Positions 1 through 5,913 of a stretch of 10,341 nucleotides of DNA are shown one piece after another. The stretch's first letter is position 1, and every line of letters starts with the position of its first letter. Both the position numbers and the translations under genes were made by a program. The stretch comes from Candidatus Benthicola azotiphorus (GTDB lineage: Bacteria > Gemmatimonadota > Gemmatimonadetes > Palauibacterales > Palauibacteraceae), in the NCBI GenBank assembly GCA_947581745.1, contig CANPVW010000245.1, positions 1 through 10,341 on the forward strand, in the 5' to 3' direction. The notes beneath the pieces were generated by a model, which saw only the letters and a list, made by a program, of their open reading frames with translations, was not told the origin of the DNA and ran no database searches.

Positions 1-185
1 GGAGCTGACAGCCCCGCCATGGCGACCTGGTAGAGCAGGGGCTGAAACAGATGGTGGTTCTGCCGGTCGATCAGGATGACGTGCCCGTCGCCCCGGAACC
101 GCTTGCAGAGCTCGAGTCCCGCGAAGCCTGCGCCCACGACCACCAGGACCGGTCGTCCGTCGGACGGACGCGGAAGACGGCTCAT
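1..185 (-). CDS. ndh: Type II NADH dehydrogenase (NDH-2), N-terminal part only
   Basis: Only the first 61 residues are inside the window; the gene runs off the left edge. The frame opens with ATG at 185-183. A dinucleotide-binding Rossmann start is visible: hydrophobic strand LVVVGAGFAGLE with the GxGxxG glycines at residues 18, 20 and 23, then a second strand ending in Asp40. This is followed by RQNHHLFQPLLYQVA (41-55), a signature of NDH-2 enzymes and related FAD disulfide-reductase-fold oxidoreductases. NDH-2 is a peripheral membrane flavoprotein that passes electrons from NADH to quinone without pumping protons. The start lies 11 bases beyond the stop of the flavoprotein gene upstream, so the two are probably co-transcribed. 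The ribosome binding site is weak (GGGAAG close to the ATG). A carotenoid- or sulfide-quinone-reductase-like relative cannot be excluded from 61 residues, but the HHLFQPLLYQVA block argues for NDH-2. Confidence 0.88.
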   Translation of the reverse strand, partial: MSRLPRPSDGRPVLVVVGAGFAGLELCKRFRGDGHVILIDRQNHHLFQPLLYQVAMAGLSA

Positions 186-196
186 GGCTTCCCGCC

Positions 197-787
197 CTAC
201 ACCGTTTCCAGCTCGCGTGCCATCGCTTCGATCGTGATCAGCGGGCACACGTGCCGATGCAGGTAGTCGAGGAGGCTCGTGGCCAGGCCCCGCACGCTCT
301 TCTCGACGGCCGGATCGACCACGCGGCCTTCTTCGTCGAAGGCCTTCCGCACGTTCGCCACCGATATGGTCGCGGGCATGACATGGCACCCCACGTGCGA
401 ACAGATCGAGCGCAGCATCTCGAGTGACTTGATGGCCCCGATGCGTCCCTGCGCGACACCGAGGAGAGCGGCCGGCTTGCCGCTCATGGCCGACGGGAAC
501 CCCATGTTCTCGATCATCAGCTTGATGACGCTGGACAGCCCGCCATGATACTCGGGGGTGCAGAGAACGAGGGCCGAAGCGTCCCGCACGATTTCCTGCA
601 TCCGCTCGGCGTCGGGCGTGGTTCCCCTTCCCGGCAGGTTGAGCTCCATCTCCGCCGGGTCGATCACGTCTACGTGGACGCCTTTGCCTCGCAACTCGTC
701 CACCACCAGGGCGGCGGCCGCTCGGGTGTAGTTGCCGGGCCGGACCGACCCGAGCAGGACCGCGACGCGAATTCCGTCTTCGATCAT
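197..787 (-). CDS. NADPH-dependent FMN reductase family flavoprotein
   Basis: A 196-residue protein, the usual length for the flavodoxin-like NADPH-dependent FMN reductase family (azoreductase/chromate- or quinone-reductase-like enzymes). These cytoplasmic enzymes bind FMN and use NAD(P)H to reduce flavin, quinones or other acceptors. The phosphate-binding loop after the first strand is GSVRPGNYT (residues 13-21). The second flavin loop is TPEYHGGLSSVIKLMIE (77-93), matching the family TPEY-N/H-GG pattern followed by a helix. I chose ATG at 787 because GAGGA stands seven bases upstream and the conserved strand begins a few residues in. An in-frame ATG at 811 would add eight residues; it overlaps the peptidase stop as TGATG but has no clear ribosome binding site. 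The gene sits between a secreted peptidase and an NDH-2 gene in an apparent operon. The true acceptor cannot be read from sequence. Confidence 0.9.
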   Translation of the reverse strand: MIEDGIRVAVLLGSVRPGNYTRAAAALVVDELRGKGVHVDVIDPAEMELNLPGRGTTPDAERMQEIVRDASALVLCTPEYHGGLSSVIKLMIENMGFPSAMSGKPAALLGVAQGRIGAIKSLEMLRSICSHVGCHVMPATISVANVRKAFDEEGRVVDPAVEKSVRGLATSLLDYLHRHVCPLITIEAMARELETV

Positions 788-810
788 CGGAAGTTCCTCG
801 TGAGAGTTCA

Positions 811-2364
811 TCAGGGGCTTCGACGCGCCGTGCCGCATCGCATCCAGGGCCGCGGCTCGCCCGTGTTCGGATCGATGGGCAGGATGGCCCGGTCGCGCGG
901 AACACGCTCGGGGTCCTCCGACGCCGCATAGGCCAGCATGGCTGCGAGAGTCGCGTTCTCCTTCAAGTCGTCGAACACGATCTTGTCGTACGTGTCGCGG
1001 TTGGTATGCCATGTATACTGCCGGTACTCGTCGTAGCTGGATTGCAGGCGGAACGCCGGAGCACCCGCGCACACGAAAGAGCTATGGTCGCTTCCCCCGT
1101 TGTTCTGAGCCCCGGGGAACTCGAGTGTCACGTGGCCGCTGATCTCGGACGGGACGAGAGCCATCCAGCGGGCAATGTGAGCGCCGGCGCCGAGAAAGCC
1201 CTGGCCTTCGATCCTCTCGATCCTCCACGTGCCGTTGTCCTGGTTGAACGCGACCTGCAGCCCCTCCAGCACCTCCGGGTGGTCCTCGACGAACGCACGC
1301 GACCCGATCAGGCCCATCTCCTCGGCCCCCCAGTGCCCCGCGATGATCGTTCTGCGGGGATTCGGATACGCTTCCTTGAGCAGCCGCATCGCCTCCAGCA
1401 TCGTGATGGTGCCCGTGCCGTTGTCGGTGGCGCCCGTCGCCGCGTGCCACGAATCGAGGTGGGCTCCGAGGACGACGTACTCTTCGGGCAGTTCCGTGCC
1501 GCGCAGCTCTGCGATCACGTTGAACTGGGGCACCTCTCCGAGATCTTCGGATTCCGCCTCGACCCGGATGCGGGGCGATTGGCCGGCTTCCGTCATGCGG
1601 AACAGCATGCCGTAGTCCTCGCAGGACAGGTCGAGCGCCGGTATCCCTCGCGTGGGGGCGTTGAAGATCTTGTTCACGCCCCAGCCGCCGGACCAGTAGG
1701 ACATGACGATCCCCGCGGCGCCGGCGTCCTCCAGGGCCTGACCCGCGCGGCGCCAGCCTCCGAGCTCGCGCAGGCGGGCCGCATAATCCCGCTGGAGGAC
1801 CAGGCGGACCGAGTCCAGGGCCTCGACAGTGCTCTTTCGGGCGTTCGCCTCCAGTTCCTGGCGGGCCCGGCACATCGGCTCGGGCGGCGAGGCCAGCACG
1901 AATTTCCCTGCGATCGTCGCAAGCCAGGCCGGCGCGTTGTCCTCGGTGAGATCTGCTGGCACGGTGACCACCGGTCCCTCAGTCGGACCTTCCGTTCCGA
2001 CGCTGAACGCCAGCAGCTCCGCCTCGAGCGTCTGCACTCGCGGGGACACGAGATCCACGTGCAGGACCCCCTGTCTCCAGCCGGTCCACGTGCCGTACTC
2101 TTCCTTGCGGGCCGGCACGCCCCAGCCCGCATACGTGGCCAGAAGCCAGTCGACCGCGGCATCGAATCCGGGTGAGCCGGCCAGGCGCGGCCCGATCGAA
2201 TCCATCAGCACCTGCGCCAGCTCACGTGTGCGGGAATTCTCCATTCCCTCGGCCCAGATCCGCTCGACAACGGCGTCATCCGTGGGCAGAGACTGTGCGG
2301 CACTGGTCGCTGGGCCCGCCAGAAGGCAGATTGCGAACACGCTGCAAGCCTTACGTACAGGCAT
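811..2364 (-). CDS. Secreted M28-family zinc metallopeptidase with PA domain
   Basis: A 517-residue exported peptidase. The N-terminus is a signal peptide with a basic start (PVRK), a hydrophobic core and a likely cleavage at Ala-Ala-Gln near residues 22-24. Residues of about 120-260 fit an inserted PA (protease-associated) domain. The catalytic domain follows at about 275-490. The co-catalytic two-zinc set is complete: H302 (GAHLDSW), D314 (GATDNGTG), general base E348 and ligand E349 (WGAEEMGL), D376 (NQDNGT) and H453 (YTWHTNRDT). Relatives are aminopeptidases or carboxypeptidases that trim peptides in the periplasm or outside the cell; which bond it cuts is not readable. AAAGGAG stands nine bases before the ATG, a strong start. 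The stop lies just ahead of, or overlaps, the FMN reductase start, so this gene probably leads the minus-strand operon. Its 5' end faces the divergent outer-membrane barrel gene. Confidence 0.93.
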   Translation of the reverse strand: MPVRKACSVFAICLLAGPATSAAQSLPTDDAVVERIWAEGMENSRTRELAQVLMDSIGPRLAGSPGFDAAVDWLLATYAGWGVPARKEEYGTWTGWRQGVLHVDLVSPRVQTLEAELLAFSVGTEGPTEGPVVTVPADLTEDNAPAWLATIAGKFVLASPPEPMCRARQELEANARKSTVEALDSVRLVLQRDYAARLRELGGWRRAGQALEDAGAAGIVMSYWSGGWGVNKIFNAPTRGIPALDLSCEDYGMLFRMTEAGQSPRIRVEAESEDLGEVPQFNVIAELRGTELPEEYVVLGAHLDSWHAATGATDNGTGTITMLEAMRLLKEAYPNPRRTIIAGHWGAEEMGLIGSRAFVEDHPEVLEGLQVAFNQDNGTWRIERIEGQGFLGAGAHIARWMALVPSEISGHVTLEFPGAQNNGGSDHSSFVCAGAPAFRLQSSYDEYRQYTWHTNRDTYDKIVFDDLKENATLAAMLAYAASEDPERVPRDRAILPIDPNTGEPRPWMRCGTARRSP

Positions 2365-2485
2365 GAATCACGGCTCCTTTCTCGAAGTGTTCCTACCCGC
2401 GAATGTCGCCCGAGCGCGAATCGCTGGAAAGGCGGGCCATCGATCGGGGGTCGATGCACCGGACCCGGAGCGATAGACTGACGAG
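2365..2485. other. Divergent intergenic region between peptidase and barrel operons
   Basis: These 121 bases must hold the promoters of both divergent units. I see no convincing -35/-10 pair on either strand. Two short patterns stand out: the 7-mer CGCGAAT occurs at 2398-2404 and again at 2415-2421, 17 bases apart, and a perfect 6-base inverted repeat CATCGA/TCGATG lies at 2438-2443 and 2451-2456 around a 7-base spacer. Either could be an operator, but both are short enough to arise by chance in GC-rich DNA. Confidence 0.4.
2372..2380 (-). promoter_or_regulatory. Ribosome binding site of the M28 peptidase
   Basis: On the minus strand this reads AAAGGAGCC, with the AAAGGAG core about nine bases before the ATG at 2364. 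It is one of the two best Shine-Dalgarno matches in the window and fixes the peptidase start. Confidence 0.7.
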
Positions 2486-3667
2486 ATGGCAGCAGCCCCG
2501 TATCGCACGAGCTGGATCTTCACGGTCCGACCCACACGCGGCTGGAGACAGGCCGCTGCCTGTCTGCTTCTCAGCGTCCTGCTCGGCGCAATCGGATCGG
2601 CGCGCGCTCAGGAGCCCGCGGCCCAGGATGCCGAGGGGCAGCCTCCCGCTGCGTCGGCGGCGGACGACGGGGGTTCCCTCGTCCCCCTTCCGGTCGTGTT
2701 CTACCAGCCGGAGACCGGCCTCGGGTTCGGCGTAACCGCGATCAACTACTATCGAATGACTCCCGGGGATACGATCAGTCCGCCTTCCTCCCTGTCGCTG
2801 GTCGGAGTCTACACGACGAAGAACCAGCTGATCCTCGCGTTGTGGAGCGACATGTTCCTGGACGAGGACCGGTGGCGCATCTCGTCGAAGGTCAGCTACG
2901 TGAAGTTCCCCACCAAGTACTGGGGGATCGGCAATGACACGCCGGATTCGGCTGAAGAGGATTACACGCCCAAGGCGCTCGAGCTGAAACTGTGGCCGCA
3001 GAAGGAGATCGGACCCGGCTGGTACGCGGGCGCCTCGGCCAACGTGATCGATCGGAAGGTCGCTGAGGCGTCCGATGGCGGCCTGATCGACACGGGACAG
3101 GCGCCGGGAGTCGATGACGATCAATCGCTCGGCTTCGGCGCCAGCCTGATTCGGGACAGCCGGGACAACCGCGTATTCCCGCGACGCGGGTCGTATCACA
3201 AGCTGCTCGTCGACCTGTACGCGAAGGTGTGGTTCGGCGACAACGGGTTCGGCGTGTACACGCTCGACTTGCGCCGCTACTTCCCGGTCGGCGGCACTCA
3301 CGTACTCGCGTTCCAGGTACTCGGGATCGCGACGAGCGGGGAGCCGCCGTTCGATCTGTATCCGCAGCTCGGCGGAGACTCGCTGCTGCGCGGCTACTAC
3401 CAGGGACGATACAGGGACCGCGATCTGATAGCCCTGCAGGGAGAATACCGATTGCCGCTGTTCTGGAGAATCGGAGCCGCCGGCTTCGCCAGCGCCGGTC
3501 AGGTCGCGCCCGATATCGGCAGCTTCGGTCTCGATCGCTTCTGGTTGGCGGGTGGGGCAGGGTTGAGGTTCCTGCTCGCGGAGCGGGAGGGCCTGAACGT
3601 CCGGGCGGACTTCGCGTTGGGAGAGAACTCCAACGGTTTCTACCTGAGCATCGGGGAGACCTTCTGA
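2486..3667 (+). CDS. BamA/TamA-type outer membrane beta-barrel protein without POTRA domains
   Basis: A 393-residue outer-membrane protein of the bacterial surface antigen (Omp85 barrel) family. A long signal peptide has its hydrophobic core at residues 23-37 and a likely cleavage after Ala41 (SARA/Q). A low-complexity Ala/Gln/Asp linker (42-63) leads straight into barrel strands. Two family hallmarks are visible: DSRDNRVFPRRGSY (224-237), the D-x-R-D-N...P-x-x-G strand/loop block, and LRGYYQGRYRD (301-311), matching the L6 (V/L)RG(Y/F) motif. The protein ends in Phe (SIGETF), the usual signal for BAM-assisted barrel insertion. About 350 residues after the signal leaves room for a 16-strand barrel but none for the POTRA repeats of BamA itself, so it is not the essential assembly factor. 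The start is chosen for its signal peptide; the upstream GACGAG is a weak ribosome binding site. Its stop overlaps the next start as TGATG. Substrate or partner unknown. Confidence 0.85.
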   Translation: MAAAPYRTSWIFTVRPTRGWRQAAACLLLSVLLGAIGSARAQEPAAQDAEGQPPAASAADDGGSLVPLPVVFYQPETGLGFGVTAINYYRMTPGDTISPPSSLSLVGVYTTKNQLILALWSDMFLDEDRWRISSKVSYVKFPTKYWGIGNDTPDSAEEDYTPKALELKLWPQKEIGPGWYAGASANVIDRKVAEASDGGLIDTGQAPGVDDDQSLGFGASLIRDSRDNRVFPRRGSYHKLLVDLYAKVWFGDNGFGVYTLDLRRYFPVGGTHVLAFQVLGIATSGEPPFDLYPQLGGDSLLRGYYQGRYRDRDLIALQGEYRLPLFWRIGAAGFASAGQVAPDIGSFGLDRFWLAGGAGLRFLLAEREGLNVRADFALGENSNGFYLSIGETF

Positions 3668-4119
3668 TGCGTCGTCGGTGCCGGGAACCCGCGCTGCTGG
3701 GAATGATGGCAGCTGTCCTGACCTCCGCCACCTGCGCGGACAACCGCACCCCGCGGCCCGACGTTCGTGTCGAGGGGGCCTGGGCCCGGGCCGTGGCCGA
3801 TTCCGATGGAACCACGGCGGCCTACATGCTCCTTCGCAACGTCGGTGATGCGCCGGGACGGCTGGTCGGTCTGCGAAGCGAGGCCGCGCGTGAAGTACAA
3901 CTGCACCGCACGACGATCGATGAGTCGGGGCTCGCGCGGATGGCTGAGATCGATGCGCTCGACATTCCGGCAGGCGGTTCAGTCGAGCTCGCGCCGGGAG
4001 GATATCACCTGATGTTGCTCGGCGCGGGTCCCCTGGCGGACGGTGATACGGTACGGATCACGCTCGACCTGGAGGGATCAGCTCCCGTGGAGGTCGCGGC
4101 CGAGGTGCGGGCTTTCTGA
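3667..4119 (+). CDS. PCu(A)C-type periplasmic copper chaperone
   Basis: A 150-residue exported protein of the PCu(A)C (DUF461) family. These cupredoxin-like chaperones hold Cu(I) in the periplasm and, in characterised members, deliver it to the CuA or CuB site of cytochrome oxidase, often together with a Sco protein. The copper motif is present with correct spacing: H80, 11 residues, M92, 21 residues, H114-x-M116 (in GGYHLMLLG). The position after H80, often Met, is Arg81 here. The N-terminus is basic and then hydrophobic (about residues 9-21). Cys23 follows it, but TSATC is a poor lipobox, so lipoprotein versus soluble periplasmic protein is undecided. The ATG overlaps the barrel gene's stop (TGATG), which implies translational coupling. 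The frame is open back to 3229, but that part only shadows the barrel gene. No Sco or oxidase gene is nearby. Confidence 0.9.
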   Translation: MRRRCREPALLGMMAAVLTSATCADNRTPRPDVRVEGAWARAVADSDGTTAAYMLLRNVGDAPGRLVGLRSEAAREVQLHRTTIDESGLARMAEIDALDIPAGGSVELAPGGYHLMLLGAGPLADGDTVRITLDLEGSAPVEVAAEVRAF

Positions 4120-4120
4120 T

Positions 4121-4141
4121 CGCGCCGTCCTCTCGGGCGCG
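4121..4141 (+). terminator. Weak hairpin after the copper chaperone gene
   Basis: CGCGCC (4121-4126) and GGCGCG (4136-4141) pair perfectly around a 9-base loop immediately after the stop codon. There is no following U-run, so this is at best a weak terminator or an mRNA 3'-end stabiliser. Confidence 0.3.
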
Positions 4142-4251
4142 TCGCAGCCAGGAAGTGCAAGCGGCTGCGGATCGCCGAAAGCGTAAGTGCCGGGTTATAT
4201 TGAACTCACGGGCGCGGGGACGGGTGGGGTGGCACTCCTCGAAACGTCTGG

Positions 4252-4258
4252 AAGGAGA
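4252..4258 (+). promoter_or_regulatory. Ribosome binding site of the HdeD-like gene
   Basis: The run GGAAGGAGAGG lies just ahead of the ATG at 4264, with the AGGAG core about six to eight bases away. It is a near-ideal Shine-Dalgarno sequence and settles the start. Confidence 0.65.
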
Positions 4259-4263
4259 GGCTC

Positions 4264-4815
4264 ATGCTCAGAGCACTGGCGGACCGGTGGTGGACCTTCG
4301 CCTTGCGCGGCGCGCTCGCGCTCCTGTTTGGTCTCGGATTGCTGGCCTACCCCGTACTCACTCTGTGGGCGCTGATCGTCATGTTCGGCGTGTACGCGCT
4401 GGTCGACGGCGTCGGCGCGATCATCCTGGGCATCGGTGCGGAGAAGTGGTTCCTGTACCTCCTGCTCGGCGTGATCAGCATACTCGCCGGCATCGTGGCG
4501 ATTGCACGTCCGGGCGCCACGGCCCTGGCGATCCTCTGGGTGATCGGACTCTGGGCGTTCGTGAAGGGAGTCGCGGAGATCATGGCCGCGATCCGGATCC
4601 GCAAGGAAGTGCAGGGGGAGTGGGCTCTCGCGCTGAGCGGAGTGATCTCGGCACTGTTCGGCGTGTTCGTTCTCGCCCGGCCGGGCGGCGGGGCCCTCGC
4701 CCTCTACTGGCTGATCGCGATCTACGCCTTCGCCTTCGGCATCCTCCACCTGATGGTGGGGTTCAAGCTGCGCCGCCTGAAGAAGGGCATGGAAAGCGGC
4801 TCGCAGGCCGCCTGA
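4264..4815 (+). CDS. HdeD-like (DUF308) six-helix membrane protein
   Basis: A 183-residue integral membrane protein of the HdeD/DUF308 family. E. coli HdeD is an inner-membrane protein linked to acid resistance at high cell density, but its biochemical role is unclear. Six hydrophobic segments are seen at roughly 12-30, 34-56, 62-81, 86-108, 120-138 and 143-165. They form three internal repeats of two helices each. Each repeat starts with a small-residue helix (RGALALLFG, LGVISILAG, SGVISALFG), has a helix break at Pro (AYP, ARPG, ARPG), and continues with an aromatic/Gly helix. Cationic residues RLRRLKKG close the C-terminus and should lie in the cytoplasm. The gene has its own good ribosome binding site and is followed by a hairpin, so it is probably a single-gene unit. 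Stress-related function is inferred from the family only. Confidence 0.88.
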   Translation: MLRALADRWWTFALRGALALLFGLGLLAYPVLTLWALIVMFGVYALVDGVGAIILGIGAEKWFLYLLLGVISILAGIVAIARPGATALAILWVIGLWAFVKGVAEIMAAIRIRKEVQGEWALALSGVISALFGVFVLARPGGGALALYWLIAIYAFAFGILHLMVGFKLRRLKKGMESGSQAA

Positions 4816-4833
4816 CCACCATCTGACATATCG

Positions 4834-4865
4834 GCCGGGCGCTCGAGACGAGTCGGGCGTCCGGC
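4834..4865 (+). terminator. Long hairpin between convergent genes, likely terminator for the HdeD-like gene
   Basis: The arms 4834-4845 (GCCGGGCGCTCG) and 4854-4865 (CGGGCGTCCGGC) pair over 12 positions, and one more A-T pair (4846/4853) can close a 6-base loop. Two of the pairs are G-U wobbles in the plus-strand RNA and would be A-C mismatches in the minus-strand RNA. The hairpin is therefore better formed in transcripts of the HdeD-like gene than in those of the aldo/keto reductase. It sits between their stops (4815 and 4870). No U-tract follows, so intrinsic termination may be inefficient. Confidence 0.55.
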
Positions 4866-4869
4866 GGCT

Positions 4870-5913
4870 TCAAGCCCCCGCGCGTCCTGCGCGGTGGTTG
4901 TCGATCCGGTCCCCTGTGCCTCCGAAGATCAGGTCGCGAATCGGATCGGACGCGAGGAAATCGTGCGGGAACCCGGACTCGATCCGGCTTGCCTCGTCGA
5001 GACGGGCGAGGTGTCCGTTATCCAGCGTCACGTCCAGCGCGCCGAGGTTGTCCTCGAGCTGCTCGCGGTTGCGGGCGCCGATGAGCGGCACGATGACGCC
5101 TTGCTGCTGGCGCACCCAGCTCACGGCCACCTGCGACGGGGTGCACCCGATCTCCTCCGCGATGTCGACGACGACCTCCGCGATACCGAGGTTCCGCTCT
5201 TCAGTGGCGGCTCCGTCCTTCGCGCGCCCTTCCTCCGGACTCGAGCCGCGGCTGTACTTCCCCGTCAGAGTCCCGGCCCCGAGGATGCTCCATGGCGTGA
5301 CCGCCAGGTCCAGGGCGCGCGCCATGGGCAGGAGATCCCGCTCGGCGGTCCGATCGATCAGGCTGTATCTGAGCTGGAGGGCGACGAACGGGCTCCAGCC
5401 GCGCAGCTCCGCGATCGTGTTGGCGCGCGAGACGATCCACGCCGGTGTGTCGGAGACCCCCACGTGGAGCACCTTCCCCGCACGGACCATGTCATCCAGG
5501 GCACGCATGACCTCAGCCACCGGGGTCGTGAAATCCCACATGTGGACCCAGTAGAGATCGACGTAGTCCGTACCGAGCCGCTTCAGGCTGGCGTCGAGCG
5601 CCTGCGCCATGTTCTTGCGGTGATTGCCGCTGAAGTTGGGGTCGTCGCGTCGGGTCCACAGCGTGTACTTCGTCGCCACGACCCAGTGATCGCGGTCCGC
5701 GGAGATGAACTCACCCACGTACTTCTCGCTCGTGCCTTCCGTGTACCGGTTGGCCGTGTCGATGAAGTTGCCTCCCGCCTTGGCGAACGCGTCGAACATC
5801 CTCCGGCTCTCTTCCCTGGAAGCACCCCACCCCCACTCGCTTCCGAAGGTCATGGTCCCGAGCGCGAGCTCCGAGACTCGGAGGCCGCTTCTTCCCAGCA
5901 GCTTATACCTCAT
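4870..5913 (-). CDS. Aldo/keto reductase
   Basis: A 347-residue NADPH-dependent oxidoreductase of the aldo/keto reductase superfamily, a cytoplasmic (beta/alpha)8 barrel that reduces aldehydes or ketones. The catalytic tetrad is complete: D52 and Y57 (FIDTANRYTEG), K82 (VVATKYTLW) and H124 (DLYWVHMWD). The N-terminal hairpin LGRSGLRVSELALGTMTFG is typical. The C-terminal cofactor region PLIGARNREQLEDNLGALDVTL (276-297) carries the usual I-G-A-R-x-x-x-Q-L-x-x-N-L pattern. The length suits the family's YajO/Tas-like branch. The start codon at 5913 lies inside the upstream membrane-protein gene, overlapping its end by 11 bases, so translation is probably coupled. The ribosome binding site is poor (GAAGACGA). 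The natural substrate is unknown. The last residues (HRAGRAGA) are encoded over a small GC-rich palindrome (4878-4894), which looks incidental. Confidence 0.93.
   Translation of the reverse strand: MRYKLLGRSGLRVSELALGTMTFGSEWGWGASREESRRMFDAFAKAGGNFIDTANRYTEGTSEKYVGEFISADRDHWVVATKYTLWTRRDDPNFSGNHRKNMAQALDASLKRLGTDYVDLYWVHMWDFTTPVAEVMRALDDMVRAGKVLHVGVSDTPAWIVSRANTIAELRGWSPFVALQLRYSLIDRTAERDLLPMARALDLAVTPWSILGAGTLTGKYSRGSSPEEGRAKDGAATEERNLGIAEVVVDIAEEIGCTPSQVAVSWVRQQQGVIVPLIGARNREQLEDNLGALDVTLDNGHLARLDEASRIESGFPHDFLASDPIRDLIFGGTGDRIDNHRAGRAGA

Larger units (their letters stand above)
4120..4263 (+). promoter_or_regulatory. Upstream region of the HdeD-like gene with a possible -10 box
   Basis: This 144-base gap separates the copper chaperone from the HdeD-like gene. 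The AT-rich spot TATATT at 4196-4201 resembles a sigma-70 -10 box, but the expected -35 position (around 4172-4178) is TCGCCGA and does not match. The gap and the strong ribosome binding site of the next gene suggest that gene has its own promoter. No other element was recognised. Confidence 0.3.

Noticed and set aside
1006..2175. A 389-codon open frame on the plus strand opposite the M28 peptidase gene
   Set aside because: It is antisense to a gene with a full catalytic residue set. Its translation is rich in Arg, His and Gly with no domain, as expected from the complementary frame of GC-rich coding DNA.
3229..3666. Extension of the copper chaperone frame back into the barrel gene
   Set aside because: The Arg-rich translation is an out-of-frame reading of the barrel gene. 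The signal-like N-terminus and TGATG overlap place the true start at 3667.
4878..4894. Perfect 6-base palindrome CCGCGC/GCGCGG as a second terminator
   Set aside because: It lies inside the last codons of the aldo/keto reductase gene, has no U-run on either side, and such GC palindromes are frequent by chance here.
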